Positions 47,686-58,960 of a stretch of DNA of 64,000 nucleotides are shown in pieces. The position numbers and the translations under genes are program-made. The notes beneath the pieces are model-generated. The model saw only the letters and a program-made list of their open reading frames with translations, was not told the origin of the DNA and ran no database searches. Position 1 is the stretch's first letter. Each line of letters opens with the position of its first letter. Origin of the DNA: Chamaelirium japonicum (Eukaryota; Streptophyta; Magnoliopsida; Liliales; Melanthiaceae); NCBI GenBank assembly GCA_947650365.1, contig OX393554.1, positions 38,465,200 through 38,529,199 of the forward strand, in the 5' to 3' direction.

Positions 47686-50600
47686 ATGAAGATTCTTTCC
47701 TGGAATGTGAGAGGGTTAGGGAAGTCGGAGAAGAGACGGGCAGCCAGTTCTTTCGCCTCCATTCATGATGTGGACATCATCTGTATTCAGGAGTCTAAGC
47801 GGGAGAATCCGACTAACCATTTCTTCCGCTCCCTCAGCACTAAGAAGATTGCGAAGTGGGAGGCGAAGGACTCTACGGGAGCGTCAGGTGGTATTTTGGT
47901 GGGTTACAATGACGACCTGTTTTTGCTGAGAAGTACGAACGTTGGAGTTTTCTCTCTCTCCCTTATTTTTCAGAACAGATTAGACGGAGATGAGTGGATG
48001 CTTTCTTCCGTGTATGGCCCGACAGATCATGGCAGAGGGGATGATTTCTGGACGGAGCTGTCCCTGCTCCGGGTTAACTTCAACGGGCCCTGGGTGATTG
48101 CTGGTGACTTCAATGTGACGAGAGGGTCCAGTGAGAGGATGCGTAGCGGAGGTGATGTTTCGGCCATGAGTGCCTTTTCTTTTTTCATTCGTCAGCAGGA
48201 GCTTATTGATCTTCCTCTGTCGGGGCGTACGTTCACGTGGAGTAACAAGAGGGAAGACCCGATTCTAGCCCGGCTTGATCGGTTCCTTATCTCTGTTGAT
48301 TGGGACTCGAAGTTCCCGGGCTCGATCCAGACTGGCCTGGCTTCTTGCGTGTCAGACCATGCTCCGGTCCTTCTGTCCACTGAGTCTATCTCTCCCGTCC
48401 GCCCACCTTTTAGATTCGAGTTGATGTGGTCCTCGGAGGAAGGCCTCAACGCAATGTTGGCCGGATGGTGGGCTGAAGCGGCCGGTCACGAGAACTCGGC
48501 GCTGAACATGACTAGCAAGCTCAGGTTCGTTAAGAAGAAGCTCATTTGCTGGAGCAGGGAGCATTTTGGCAGTATTCTGAGACATAAAGCGTCTGTGCTG
48601 TCGGAGATTCATTCTCTTGAGGTGAAGGGGGAATCTTCCGATTTGTCAGCTACGGATAAAGAAAGACTGTTAGAGATAAATGAGAGCCTTGTCTCCCTTC
48701 TGCGGAATGAGGAAGTGATGTGGCGTCAACGTTCGAAGGAGCAGTGGATCAAGCAGGGGGATGCCAATACCTCTTATTTTCATAGAGTGGCGAATGCCAG
48801 GAGGAGGAGAAATTTCATCACCACGCTTTGGCATGAGGAGCAATCGCTGACTTCGACTTCTGATATATTAGCTGCGGCTTCCTCTTTCTTCAAGAGCGCC
48901 TTTCGTGAGGATGGTGTGACGTCTGGTGTCTCTTTCGATTGGGCCGGCGTTGATTTTCGTAGACTACCGGACGGCAATGGTCTTGATTCAGAGTTTACTG
49001 AAGAAGATTACCGCAGGGCGATCTTCCAGTCTAAGGGCGATGGTGCGCCAGGACCAGATGGTTTCCCTATGGCGTTCTACCAGAAGTATTGGGACATCTT
49101 GAAGGGTGATCTGTGCCGTTTCCTGAGCGATTTCTTTTCGGGCAAGGTGCGTCTTCATTACCTAAATCACTCTTGGATTATCCTGCTCCCTAAGAAATCT
49201 TCTGCAGAGACCATTAGAGATTTCAGGCCGATCTCTCTGTCTAACTGCCTCTACAAGATCGTGGCGAAGATTCTAGCGAATAGACTGGCCGACAACATCT
49301 CTCTACTGGTCTACCCTTCCCAGACAGCCTTCATTAAGGGGCGTCTGATCCTCGACAGTGTAGCGGCAGCCCACGAGACTATCTTCCACCTGAGGGAGTC
49401 CGGAGAGGAAGGGGTATTGCTCAAGATCGACTTCGAGCGGGCCTTTGATCAGATTCGGTGGGACTTCCTCCTTAGGCTTCTGGAAGCCAAGGGATTTTCT
49501 ACTCGGTGGGTGTCCTGGATTAGAGAGATTTTGGTCTCCTCTAAGATTTCTTGCCTTATAAATGGGGAGCAGGGTCGAGACTTCAAAGTTTACAAGGGCC
49601 TGAAGCAGGGATGCCCACTTTCCCCTTATCTGTTCATCTTGGTGGTCGACGCTTTCGATGCTGCGGTTCGCAAGGCCAACGCTGAAGGTCTGGTGAAGGG
49701 AGTGGGCGGACATGGTTGGACTACTTCGAATTTACATTATGCGGACGATTCGTTACTCTTCGCCAAAGCTTGTCCCTTTCAGATGGTCTCTTTGAAGATC
49801 CTCCTATACGGGCTGGAATTGACTTCAGGGCTGAAGATCAACTTCCAGAAGAGCAGCCTGTACTACATCGGTTCAGGGGAAGCCGGCGGTGGTTTGGCCA
49901 GGTTGTTGAATTGCAGAGAAGGTACCTTGCCGATGAAGTATCTGGGTCTTCCGATCAGCGATAGAGCTCTCAGGCGGGAGGACTGGGAACAGCTGATTTT
50001 GAAGATAGAGAGGCGTTTGGAGGGTTGGAAGGGCAGATTTTTGTCCTCTGGTGGCCGGCTTGTTCTGGTGAATTCTGTACTTTCGTCAATCCCATCTTAC
50101 TACCTGTCTTTCTATTTCCTGCCAACCTGGGTCATTGACAGGATCGACAAGATCAGGCGCTCTTTTCTGTGGCATGGTACGGGCTCTTCTACAGGAGGGT
50201 ACAACCTCATGCGTTGGGACCAGGTCTGTCTCCCAAAGAAGCTGGGCGGGTTAGGTGTCCTGGATCTGCGCCGGTTCAATATCTCGATGCTGGGGAAGTG
50301 GTGGTGGAGATTACAGCAAGGTACGGATGCTTCTTGGAGGGAAGTTATTCTGTCCCGTTATTTCCGGAGGTTTTCCCCACTACAAGTGCGGAGTAGAGTC
50401 TCGGGAAGAATTTCGCATTTTTGGCGAGGCGTCCTCAAGGTCAAGGACCTCTACAGAGAGGCAACCACTCTTTCCTTAGGTGACGGACGGGCCATCAGGT
50501 TCTGGCGTGACACTTGGATCGGTGATAGGCCATTGGAGCACCTCTTCCCGTCTCTCTTTTCTTTGGCCCGGAACAGGGGAGCGTCGGTCCGATCCCAGGC

Positions 50601-51318
50601 TTGCCGGAGGGGGGACTCTATCGGCTGGAAGATTACACTCCGAGCTCCTTTAGATCGGGTCGGTCGACGGGAGCTGCAGGATCTTTATGTGATTTTGCAA
50701 GCGGCTACCTTCAGTTCCGGGCGGGATACGGTCCGGTGGAACTGCTCTTCCTCCGGAGTATTCTCTGTGAGATCCTTTTACGAGCACCTCCTACCTCGAA
50801 TGCACAATCATAGACCGTCGAAGGCTATTTGGAGGACGAAGGCGCCTTCGAAGGTCCAGATTTTCTCCCTGTTGGCCTCGAGGAATAAGATTCTTACTAA
50901 GGCGAACCTGTTGCGGAGGCACCATCCCCAGGCTGTGGACGCTCTTTGTACTTTCTGCAATGCAGAGGAGGAGACCTCATCGCATCTGTTACTTGGGTGC
51001 CCCTTCGCTCGGCAGTTGTGGGACCATTTCGAAGGCAAGGCCGGTATTCTCTCACACCCTCGATCTCTTCGAGGTCTTTGGAGCTCCTGGAGGAGGAGGA
51101 GGGTTCCGCTAGGCATCAGGAAACCTTGGGATGTGTTGGTCATGGCGATTGTGTGGGTGATCTGGCTTGAGAGGAATAATCGGATCTTCAATGCTTCTTC
51201 GGCCGGGCAGGAGAATCTACGTCGTTCAGTGGTTTCTCTTTTCGGGACTTGGATTATTCCTTGGCGTGACAAGCTAGGGGAGGAGGCTTCCTTTTTCTGT
51301 AACAGCATCATTTCTTGA
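47686..51318 (+). CDS. LINE ORF2: endonuclease and reverse transcriptase, 1210 residues
   Basis: The start at 47686 (MKILSWNVRGLGKSEKRRA) is chosen over earlier GTG/TTG codons because this is the conserved beginning of the AP-endonuclease fold. Endonuclease motifs: IQESKREN, SVYGPTD, AGDFNVTR and SDHAPVLLS (about residue 222). RT motifs: APGPDGFPMAFYQ, DFRPISLSN, LLKIDFERAFDQIRWDF, GLKQGCPLSPYLF and LHYADDSLL with YADD at about 684-687. The C-terminus has the zf-RVT region CTFCNAEEETSSHLLLGC and PWDVLVMAIVWVIWLERNN. No stop or frameshift was seen. There is no RNase H domain. It nicks target DNA and reverse-transcribes LINE RNA at the site. Confidence 0.95.
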   Translation: MKILSWNVRGLGKSEKRRAASSFASIHDVDIICIQESKRENPTNHFFRSLSTKKIAKWEAKDSTGASGGILVGYNDDLFLLRSTNVGVFSLSLIFQNRLDGDEWMLSSVYGPTDHGRGDDFWTELSLLRVNFNGPWVIAGDFNVTRGSSERMRSGGDVSAMSAFSFFIRQQELIDLPLSGRTFTWSNKREDPILARLDRFLISVDWDSKFPGSIQTGLASCVSDHAPVLLSTESISPVRPPFRFELMWSSEEGLNAMLAGWWAEAAGHENSALNMTSKLRFVKKKLICWSREHFGSILRHKASVLSEIHSLEVKGESSDLSATDKERLLEINESLVSLLRNEEVMWRQRSKEQWIKQGDANTSYFHRVANARRRRNFITTLWHEEQSLTSTSDILAAASSFFKSAFREDGVTSGVSFDWAGVDFRRLPDGNGLDSEFTEEDYRRAIFQSKGDGAPGPDGFPMAFYQKYWDILKGDLCRFLSDFFSGKVRLHYLNHSWIILLPKKSSAETIRDFRPISLSNCLYKIVAKILANRLADNISLLVYPSQTAFIKGRLILDSVAAAHETIFHLRESGEEGVLLKIDFERAFDQIRWDFLLRLLEAKGFSTRWVSWIREILVSSKISCLINGEQGRDFKVYKGLKQGCPLSPYLFILVVDAFDAAVRKANAEGLVKGVGGHGWTTSNLHYADDSLLFAKACPFQMVSLKILLYGLELTSGLKINFQKSSLYYIGSGEAGGGLARLLNCREGTLPMKYLGLPISDRALRREDWEQLILKIERRLEGWKGRFLSSGGRLVLVNSVLSSIPSYYLSFYFLPTWVIDRIDKIRRSFLWHGTGSSTGGYNLMRWDQVCLPKKLGGLGVLDLRRFNISMLGKWWWRLQQGTDASWREVILSRYFRRFSPLQVRSRVSGRISHFWRGVLKVKDLYREATTLSLGDGRAIRFWRDTWIGDRPLEHLFPSLFSLARNRGASVRSQACRRGDSIGWKITLRAPLDRVGRRELQDLYVILQAATFSSGRDTVRWNCSSSGVFSVRSFYEHLLPRMHNHRPSKAIWRTKAPSKVQIFSLLASRNKILTKANLLRRHHPQAVDALCTFCNAEEETSSHLLLGCPFARQLWDHFEGKAGILSHPRSLRGLWSSWRRRRVPLGIRKPWDVLVMAIVWVIWLERNNRIFNASSAGQENLRRSVVSLFGTWIIPWRDKLGEEASFFCNSIIS

Positions 51319-51388
51319 GTTTTAATTGATTCTGGTCGGGGTCCGCCAAACCCTCCCTCCCGTTGGAGGGGTTCTCAAAAAAAAAAAC

Positions 51389-52250
51389 AATTGTTCGGAC
51401 CGATGACACTATGGTCGAACCATACCCTAGTGGTCCGGATAGTTAAGGGTCATTTTGCACAAGCTGTTCGGACCACTGTGGGGCTACCAACGAATCCTGA
51501 GTTTGACGTCTGAACAACTTTTCTCATGAGGATTTAGCACCTTCTCCGATGCGATTCTACTAAAAGATTTATTTCCACAAATAAAATTGATCCAATGTAT
51601 TGAGTATGTGCTAAGGTGCATACCCAAACTTGAATAACACATTGTCCTCAATATGTTGTAGAAGTGGTGTAGGCAGTAATATGTAACGAGAATTACCGGA
51701 GTTGTAAAGATATGTAGTGAAAAGATATTACCTAGTGTGTTGATCAAGTAATATTTTAAAAGATTATAGTACTCCCAAACTTTAGAATTTTGAATACCTG
51801 CATTGTTAGTTCTTGAAGTACGAAGAAAAGAGGAGATATATAAAAATTACATGTGCCGTACGAAAAATAAATTAAGTCATCAACAGTGCCTTTACTAAAA
51901 TTAAACTAAAGACAAATAAAATGCATTAATAGATATATAACTTAGGTTGACTCATATTAACGCTACGTTTTACGTCTTCAGTTGGACGTTAAAAAATTTC
52001 TATGATGATCGATGACCAAGGTCGATCGAAACATGCTAGTGCATCGAGGATCTATTCTTTGGAATTACACAATTCACGAGATATCTTGAGTATTATCATT
52101 TGTCTATTTATCGTGAATGTATAGGAGTTAGTGCAGTCATCGTAATTGTTTTGGTGATATTGCTATGGTCATCCAAGTATGACTTAACAATGCTCGAGTA
52201 GAAGGATATGATACTAAATCACGTTTGTGTAGTACTTTGAGGCAAGGCTC
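51389..52250. other. AT-rich interval, no gene recognised
   Basis: The first ~100 bp continue the quasi-palindrome repeat seen before the LINE (TTGTTCGGACC, AGCTGTTCGGACC). The rest is AT-rich without recognisable features. Confidence 0.55.
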
Positions 52251-52257
52251 TTGGTAG

Positions 52258-53133
52258 GTGTTTTGGGTAGGAGTGCTCTTTTTGTATATAATTTATTTAG
52301 GATTGTCGGGTGGGGGTCCAAAGAAAATAGGGAGTGATCTTGGCTCCCCAAATATTATAGGGAGAATGGTAGTGATCTCAGATATACGGAGGCACATGGA
52401 GATACTCTTAGAGGGTGTTTTGGGAATGAATGATCAATTTGTATATAATTTACTTATGGTGATTGAGTAGGGGTCCTAAAAAAAATAGAGAATGATTTTG
52501 GCTCTCCAAATATAGGAAGTCTAGTAGCAATTAAAAAAAGAGGCACATGGCTAGGCTCTTGGAGCGTGTTTTGGGAAGAAGTGCTCGATTTGTATATAAT
52601 TTACTTATGTTTGTTTGGTGAGCGTACTGACAAAACAGGGAGTTATTTTAGCTCACCAAATATAGGGAGTCTGGTAGCGATCCTAAAAATGGGGAGATAC
52701 ATGACGAGGCTCTTGGAACATATTTTAGGGAGGAGTACTCGATTTGTATAAAATTTATTTATGGTGTCAGGTAAAAAAATCAAGAAGCGATTTTGGCTCC
52801 ACCAATATAGGGTGTCTAGTTGCAATCTCAAAAATAGGGAGGCATAAGGCGAGGCTTTTGGAGGATGTTTGGAGAGGAGTCCTCGATTTGTATAAAATTT
52901 ACTTATGGTTGTCGAGTGGGGTCCAGAGAAAATAGGGCATAATTTTGGCTCGCCAAATATAAAAAGTATGGTAGTGATCCCAAATTTGGCAAGGCTCTTG
53001 GAGAGTGTTTTAGGGAGGAGTGGTCGATTTGTATATAATTTACATATGTTTGTCAGTTGAGGGTCTTAAGAAAATAGGGAGCGATTTTGGGTCATCAATT
53101 ATAAGGAGCCTGGTAGTAATCCCAAAAATAGGG
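52258..53133. repeat. Satellite-like array, about 143-161-bp units, left part
   Basis: TTGTATATAATTTAC and variants recur near 52279, 52440, 52590, 52745, 52888 and 53031. Each unit also has a string like TTTTGGCTCYCCAAATATAG and GATCYCAAAAATAGG. About six units. The same unit recurs at 61.7-62.1 kb. Confidence 0.88.
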
Positions 53134-53138
53134 CATAT

Positions 53139-53330
53139 TAGGGGTGTTTATTGTTCGGGTTGGTTCAGTTTTTTGATAAATTTGGAACCGAACCGAAGTT
53201 GATCGGTTCTCTAGAAAATGGAACCGAACCAAACCATTTCTTGGTAAAAACCGTACCAAACCAAACCGAAAAAGTTTGGTTTGATTCGGTTCGGTTCTGC
53301 GGGTCTTTCAAATCGCTTGTCATCACACCG
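53139..53330. mobile_element. hAT-type end fragment with GGTTCGG repeats
   Basis: Starts TAGGGGTGTTTATTGTTCGG, followed by GAACCGAACC and CCAAACCAAACC strings. The matching right end was not found, so it is probably truncated. Confidence 0.4.
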
Positions 53331-53599
53331 TGAGGCATGAATGGTTGAGCCGCCGAGTTGGTTCAGATTTCATTTTTAAGCCTAGTTTGGGATCCTAGAG
53401 ACCCTTCTACCCTATTGAACCAATCGTAGACCGGTTTTCATCGGTTCGACCCTAAAACCTCCGACCGAAGTTGGATTCGAGCGAGACAAGATCCAATGGG
53501 TCTCTCATCCTTAGACCAACCTATTTGGACCCCTAGTTTAAGTAATTCATACATGTAATAACTTATATATTTTAAACCATGGTTGTCAGTTTCTTCTTC
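53331..53599. other. Unassigned interval
   Basis: No feature recognised between the hAT-type fragment and the probable LTR. Confidence 0.4.
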
Positions 53600-56033
53600 G
53601 ACGGTACACCGGACCGATAGGCGTGAGGAATGTGGACCACCGAGCTATTCTCCAGGTAAATATGATTAATTATATTCTAGTTAGAGTAGATTATAGTTGT
53701 ATCTGTAAAATAATAAATAAAACCATATGTGGCATAATTATAAAATATCCAATGCATGCAAGCGGGAAACCGGTACTGCATATGGGAGGTGGGCATACTA
53801 TCCCTTACCTCTGAATAATTATGTAACATTTTGATAGCTGTAACGGTGATTGACTCAACCTAGATTCATACTATGATGCATGCAAACAAGTAGATACTTG
53901 TACTGATTATTTATTAATATTATGTTGAATGACTGTGTTTGGTGACCATGGGTCTCATGGTGCAGTCCAGTTGCTACTGAGCAACGAATACTGGTGGTCT
54001 CAGTGGAGAGACTGGTGATTGTACTTTCTCAGTCGATGTTCTCTTCCCAAAGGGAAGACTCGCTACTCACGGGCATGGGTCGGGGACCCGAGTGCATAGG
54101 ATGGGAGGTGAACTACCGCCTGTGCATAATCCGAATCAAGTAGGTAGGGTCACAGGGTTGGGCATGCGGTAAAGTCCCTAGTGGCCTAGTAGTCCACCCC
54201 TGGGTAATGACCCCGAAAAGCAAGGTGGGCGGGAGTGCCCCGTGGTGAAAGACCAAGCCCTCTTATGGCCATATGGGTATTTCTGGCTCTCCAGGTACAC
54301 TTGGACTCAGGTTTCGTTGGCAGACTCAATCAGGGGCGGACCTACATTGGGCCTAGGGGGGGCTCAAGCCCCCCCCCCCTCAATTTGGGACAAAAAAAGC
54401 CCCCCCCCCCCTCAATTTGGGACAAAAAAAGATAAGTTACACTTACCCCCTTGAATTTTAGGTCAAAAACACTTAACCCCCCAATAGTTTATTTTGTTCC
54501 AAATCACTCCCTAAAGTTTGAAATATTCGCACAATGCCCCTTTTGTCAACTACTTGATTTCCTCATTTGGTAATTAATTATCTGATCGAAACTGAATTGA
54601 AGGGGGGCAAAATGTTATTTTTTAACTATAGGGGGGTTAAATGTTTTTGAGCTAAACTTCAGGGGGGAGCAAAGTGTAATTTATCAAAAAATAAATTCTA
54701 GCAAACTTTTGGTTGCCAACTTCACATGGAGGTGGCCACCACCGTCCCACCGGCCACCATGCCCCGCTAGTCAATATCCATTGTCATGCCACCGACCCCC
54801 ACCCCCACCGCCACATGGGCCACCTCGACGTCATCGCCGGCCACCACCCGCCATTGCCGCCTGTATTGGTGACCCATGGCCGACTCGCTGTTTACCGGCC
54901 ACCGACGCCCACCACTGTCCAGCCAACACCCACCGCCTTCTGCCACCTCCCGCGCACGTGGCATTTTCGTAGAGTTCATCCCATAGCCCTTAGTGAATAA
55001 GAATCAAGTGGGCATCAGGATCTATTTATAGGTTTTTGGGAGTATGTATGAAATCCCCCCTGGCAAAAAAAAGAACAAAGAATCTGGTCTATTATTTACA
55101 ATCCGTGCACACCGATCGAGTCGGCCAATTATAGTTCCAAATTTTGGAAGGACTCTTGAGGATCGAAATTCTCCTCCACTAGAGGCAAAATCCTAATAGG
55201 CCTTTTGTTGCGCTATCGAATGAAGGGTAGAGACGTTGTCACGCCGCCTGCCGATGCAACGACTGTAGTTACTATTTAATAATTATGCCCCTCCTGAAGA
55301 AAAATCCTGGGTCCGCCACTGGACTCAATTAGAAAACTGTCAGTTCACTTTAGGAGTAAGTAGAACTAACCTTCGGTAATTAGTTATATACTTTTGATCT
55401 GGAAGATTACTTGTCTTATATGTACTAGTTGTAGTTGTAATATAGTAGAATTGTCATGCATAGCTAGTTCATTTCACTTACTTGCAATGTGTGTATATAT
55501 GGGTTGCCGCCCTCGTAGACTTCTAAAAGGGCGGGGTACGACTATGGTTTACCCTAGCTAGTTTAGGGTTAAGTACTGTTCGCTGAGTTTACCTAGTAAA
55601 CTCACCCCGTTATTGTACACTCTTTTCAGGTATCGTAGATCCTTCTCACACGCTTCCTAGATGAGCTTAATTAGCTATTGAGAGAGGACACTAGAGCTAT
55701 TAGTTAGTTTTTATTTATTTCCAGTTCATTATGTAATAATTCTGGAACTATGTTTTAGATACTCTGAATAAGGTCAGAATCAGTAATGGTTCCCCTGGTA
55801 AGCTTCTCCTCAAAGCTTCATGCCCGGTAGGCCTTTCCTCAAGGCCAAGCTACTGGTAGGCTTCTCCTCAAAGCCATCCCTCATCAGCTAGTAACTAGTT
55901 TATGATAAATTAGTAATAAATAATTAAATAAAAAAATCAACCTCACGACCTTATAACTTGACTTCCCTTAAATTAAACCCATCACCCCCGGGTTTGACTG
56001 GTTTACCCTTGTAGTCGGATCCGGGGCGTGACA
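53600..56033 (-). mobile_element. Probable solo LTR of a Del/Tekay-like gypsy element
   Basis: On the minus strand the right end reads TGTCACGCCCCGGATCCG, a start typical of Del/Tekay-type LTRs in my memory. GTTTACCTAGTAAACTCACC with TTGTACACTCTTTTCAGGTA lies inside. No coding region accompanies it. The left end and target duplication could not be fixed, so the left coordinate is approximate. A hAT element is inserted in it. Confidence 0.35.
54331..55321. mobile_element. hAT-like element, copy 2, inverted relative to the 9.9-kb copy
   Basis: Starts CAGGGGCGGACCTAC and ends GGGTCCGCCACTG, inverted over about 13 bp. Perfect 8-bp duplication GACTCAAT at 54323-54330 and 55322-55329. The whole interior matches 9922-10902 in reverse complement, including the foldback (TTTTTAACTATAGGGGGGTT) and the GC-rich block. 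It is 991 bp against 981 bp. Confidence 0.92.
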
Positions 56034-57079
56034 GTCGTTGCCATGGTGAGCGCGATCACGAGGTAGTGATGAGTCGGTCTTCGGTTATCCGTTTGGCCAT
56101 CCCTAGTGAAGGCTTTGAATTCTTTCAGCCACCGTGTCCTTTCATGTGAGCGTCGGGCTGATGCTCGTAAGATGACACTATATCAGTACCGAAAATCGGT
56201 CTGAGTGGATGTGAAGTATGGGTCGCATTAATTGATGGGTAACTTCTTCGATGCCTGCCTTTAAAGAAAAGGGTCTCGAAAACTTTCGATAACCATAACT
56301 TTGCATACGCGTGTTGGATCGATGTATATAAGGTAATGTTGCATCAACGCCTAAAAACCGGTCAAAGTAGACGTGAGAGGTTGGGATGAGATGCAATTCA
56401 ACCAAACCAATGGAAGATAGTTCTTTGTCTGTGAATGATCCTTGTTTGCGGATGCCATTTGATTTAGATTGACTGATAGATAGTGATATCTCAATCTTTA
56501 CCTAGTTTGAGCGGTTCCATGTATTGAAATTGTATACCCATGTCCCTTGTATGCATATATAATTTTTTGATCGGGCTTGAATGTGACTTGGCAGATCTGC
56601 ATAATCGCCTCTAATCGGTGAATATTGAAGTTTGACGGTATTTATCAGGCGTCGAGTGCTTGGGTCGACATGGATGACCCCCGGCCAATGATCGATCGAT
56701 CGGTTGCTAGTAGTTGATGATGGTCTAGGGGATTGACTATTATTGCGGTATTGATCCCTCACAAAATATTGAACTTTGGTCGATTGGTTGTTGCGGGAAG
56801 TTCGAGGAGTTTGGTTGCTGCGGGACGATCAATTGTTTACCAACTTTCCATTGTATTGAATTAATTCCACGGCATGGAGGGTAGCGTGCGCTGACAGAGT
56901 TGGACCGACCACCCCCTGACCGGTTTGGAACCATCAGCCGACGTGAGAGGGTGATGATTGATAACAATCTAATGTTTTGATACGAGTGACAAGACCAAGC
57001 TTGGACTTTTGATCGAATGTTGAGACGTCAGTCTCAGATTTTTTCGTTGCGTGCCAAGACATTAACCTTGGACATTTGC
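56034..57079. other. Interval with no gene recognised
   Basis: Possibly the 3' part of the gag-only gypsy remnant to the right, but I cannot place an LTR or an antisense ORF in it. Confidence 0.35.
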
Positions 57080-57790
57080 TCGAGTGCCTAGACGTCGGTG
57101 GTGATATCTCAGACTTTATCTTTAAGTGCCAAGGATGGATCCTTGGACTTGCTGTATGGTGAAGCAGCGACGGCTACCTCGGACTTTGTCTTTAAGTGCC
57201 AAGGCTGTCTCCTTAGACTTGGTGTATGTCGGGGCAACAACATCTGTCTCGGACTTTGTCTTCAAGTTCCAAGGTTGTCTCCCTGGACTTGGTGTATACC
57301 AGGGCGGCGATGCCTTCCTCGGACTTTATCTTTGAGTGCCACGGCTGTCTTTTTGGACTTGGTGTATGCTGAGGCAACGACGCCTTCCTCAGACTTTGTC
57401 TTCGAGTGCCAAGGCTCTCCTTGGACTTATATAGTGCCGAGGCGTTGGTCGCCTTGGACTTTGTCTTCGAGTGCCAAGCGTAGGGCCTTGGACTTGTAGA
57501 GTACTGAGGCATTGTTGCCTCAGACTTTGTTTTCGAGTGCCAAGGGCAGGGCCTTGGGCTTTGTAGAGTACCGAGACGTTGGTCGCCTCAAACTTTTGTC
57601 TTCATGTGCCAAGGGCAAGGCCATGGGCTTGTAGAGTGTCGAGGCATTGATCGCCTCGGACTTCATCTTTGAGTGCTCGGACTTCATCTTCGAGTGCCAA
57701 AGGCAAGGCCTTGGTCTTGTAGAGTGCCGAGGTGTTGGTCATCTTGGACTTATCTTCAAGTTCGAAGGGACAGGGCCTTGGGCTTATTCT
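57080..57790. repeat. Tandem array A, about 68-bp units
   Basis: GGACTTTGTCTTYRAGTGCCA recurs near 57182, 57251, 57320, 57391, 57458, 57522 and 57591, 64-71 bp apart. Each unit also has a CTTGGACTTG-type string and ends GCYGAGGCRWYG. About ten units. Confidence 0.88.
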
Positions 57791-57829
57791 CATCGCCTCG
57801 GATAAGTATAGTTGATAGCTCAGATTAAC

Positions 57830-58960
57830 CTGGATTGTCAGGAGCCTTTTTATCCCGTTTTTGCTTCGAGCTTCTGACTTGAATGGACGAAATCGAAATC
57901 TTTGGTTGACCTAGGTTGCTAGGAGACTTTTTTATCAGACTTCAGCCTTGAGAGGGCGTAGCTGATTTTACTTCAAGCTTTCGACTTGAATGGGTGGAAT
58001 CGAAGTCTTTGATTGACCTATGTTGCCAAGAGCCTTTTTATTGGACTTTAGCTTTGAAAAGGCATAGCTGATGTTGCTTCGAACTTCCAACTTGAACTAG
58101 CAGAATCAAATGCTTAGTTTGACCTGGGTTACAGGTGCCTTTTTTATCGGTCTTTAACTTTGAAAGGGCATAGCCGATGTTGCTTTGAGCTTCCGACTTG
58201 AACTAGCGGAATCGAAGGCTTAGTTTGACTTGGGTTGCCAAGAGTCTTTTTATCGGACTTTAGTCTTGATAGGGCGTAGCTGATATTGCTTCGTGTTTCC
58301 GACTTGAACTAGCGGAATCGAAGGATTGGCTTGACCTGAGTTGCCAGGAGCCTTTTTAACAGACTTTAGCCTTGAAAGGGCATAGCCGATGTTGCATCGA
58401 GCTTCCGACTTGAACTGGTGGAATCGGAGGCTTAGTTTGACCTGGGTTGCCAGAAGTTTTTTTTATCGGACTTTAGCCTTGAAAAGGCGTAGTCGATGTT
58501 GCTTCGAGCTTCCAACTTGAACTGGAGGAATCGAATGTTTGGTTTGACTTGGGTCGCTATGAGCCTTTTTATCGGACTTTAGCCTAGAAAGGGTGTGGCC
58601 GATTTTTGCTTTGAGCTTCCGACTTGAATTGGCAAAATCGAAGGCTTAGTTTGACCTGGGTTGCTAGAAGCATTTTTATTGTACTTTAGCCTTAAAAAGG
58701 GCGTAGCCGATTTTTGCTTCGAGCTTCCAACTTGAACTGGCGGAATCAGAGGCTTAGTTTGACCTGGATGCCAAGAGCCTTGTTATCGAATTTTAGCCTT
58801 AAAAGGGTGTGGCCAATTTTTGCTTCGAGCTTCCGACTTGAACTGGCAGAATCGAATGCTTAGTTTGACCTAGGTTGCCAAGAGCCTTTTTATCTGACTT
58901 GAGCCTTGAAAGGGCATAACTGATTTTTGCTTCGAGCTTCCGACTTGAACGTGCAGAATT
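57830..58960. repeat. Tandem array B, about 106-bp units
   Basis: TTGACCTGGGTTGCCAGGAG and variants recur at 57908, 58015, 58121, 58227, 58333, 58439, 58546, 58653, 58761 and 58867, steps of 106-108 bp. Units also carry GACTTTAGCCTTGAAAGGGC and GCTTCGAGCTTCCGACTTGA. A last partial copy lies at about 59112-59200 after a 150-bp break. Confidence 0.92.

Larger units (their letters stand above)
45969..51376 (+). mobile_element. L1-type LINE, 5'-truncated, complete ORF2
   Basis: The insert is bounded by AACAATTGTTCGG at 45956-45968 and 51376-51388, the latter directly after an A run at about 51367-51377. It starts inside ORF1, so it is 5'-truncated, and ends in GGAGGGGTTCTC(A)n. ORF1 and ORF2 do not overlap; 42 bases separate the TGA from the ORF2 ATG. 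It is similar to the LINE at 1-5.5 kb and to the fragment at 44.4-45.6 kb. The single long ORF2 frame suggests a fairly recent insertion. Confidence 0.95.

Noticed and set aside
57080..58960. CRISPR-like regular repeats in arrays A and B.
   Set aside because: The units are contiguous tandem repeats without unique spacers, in a plant nuclear context; no cas genes.
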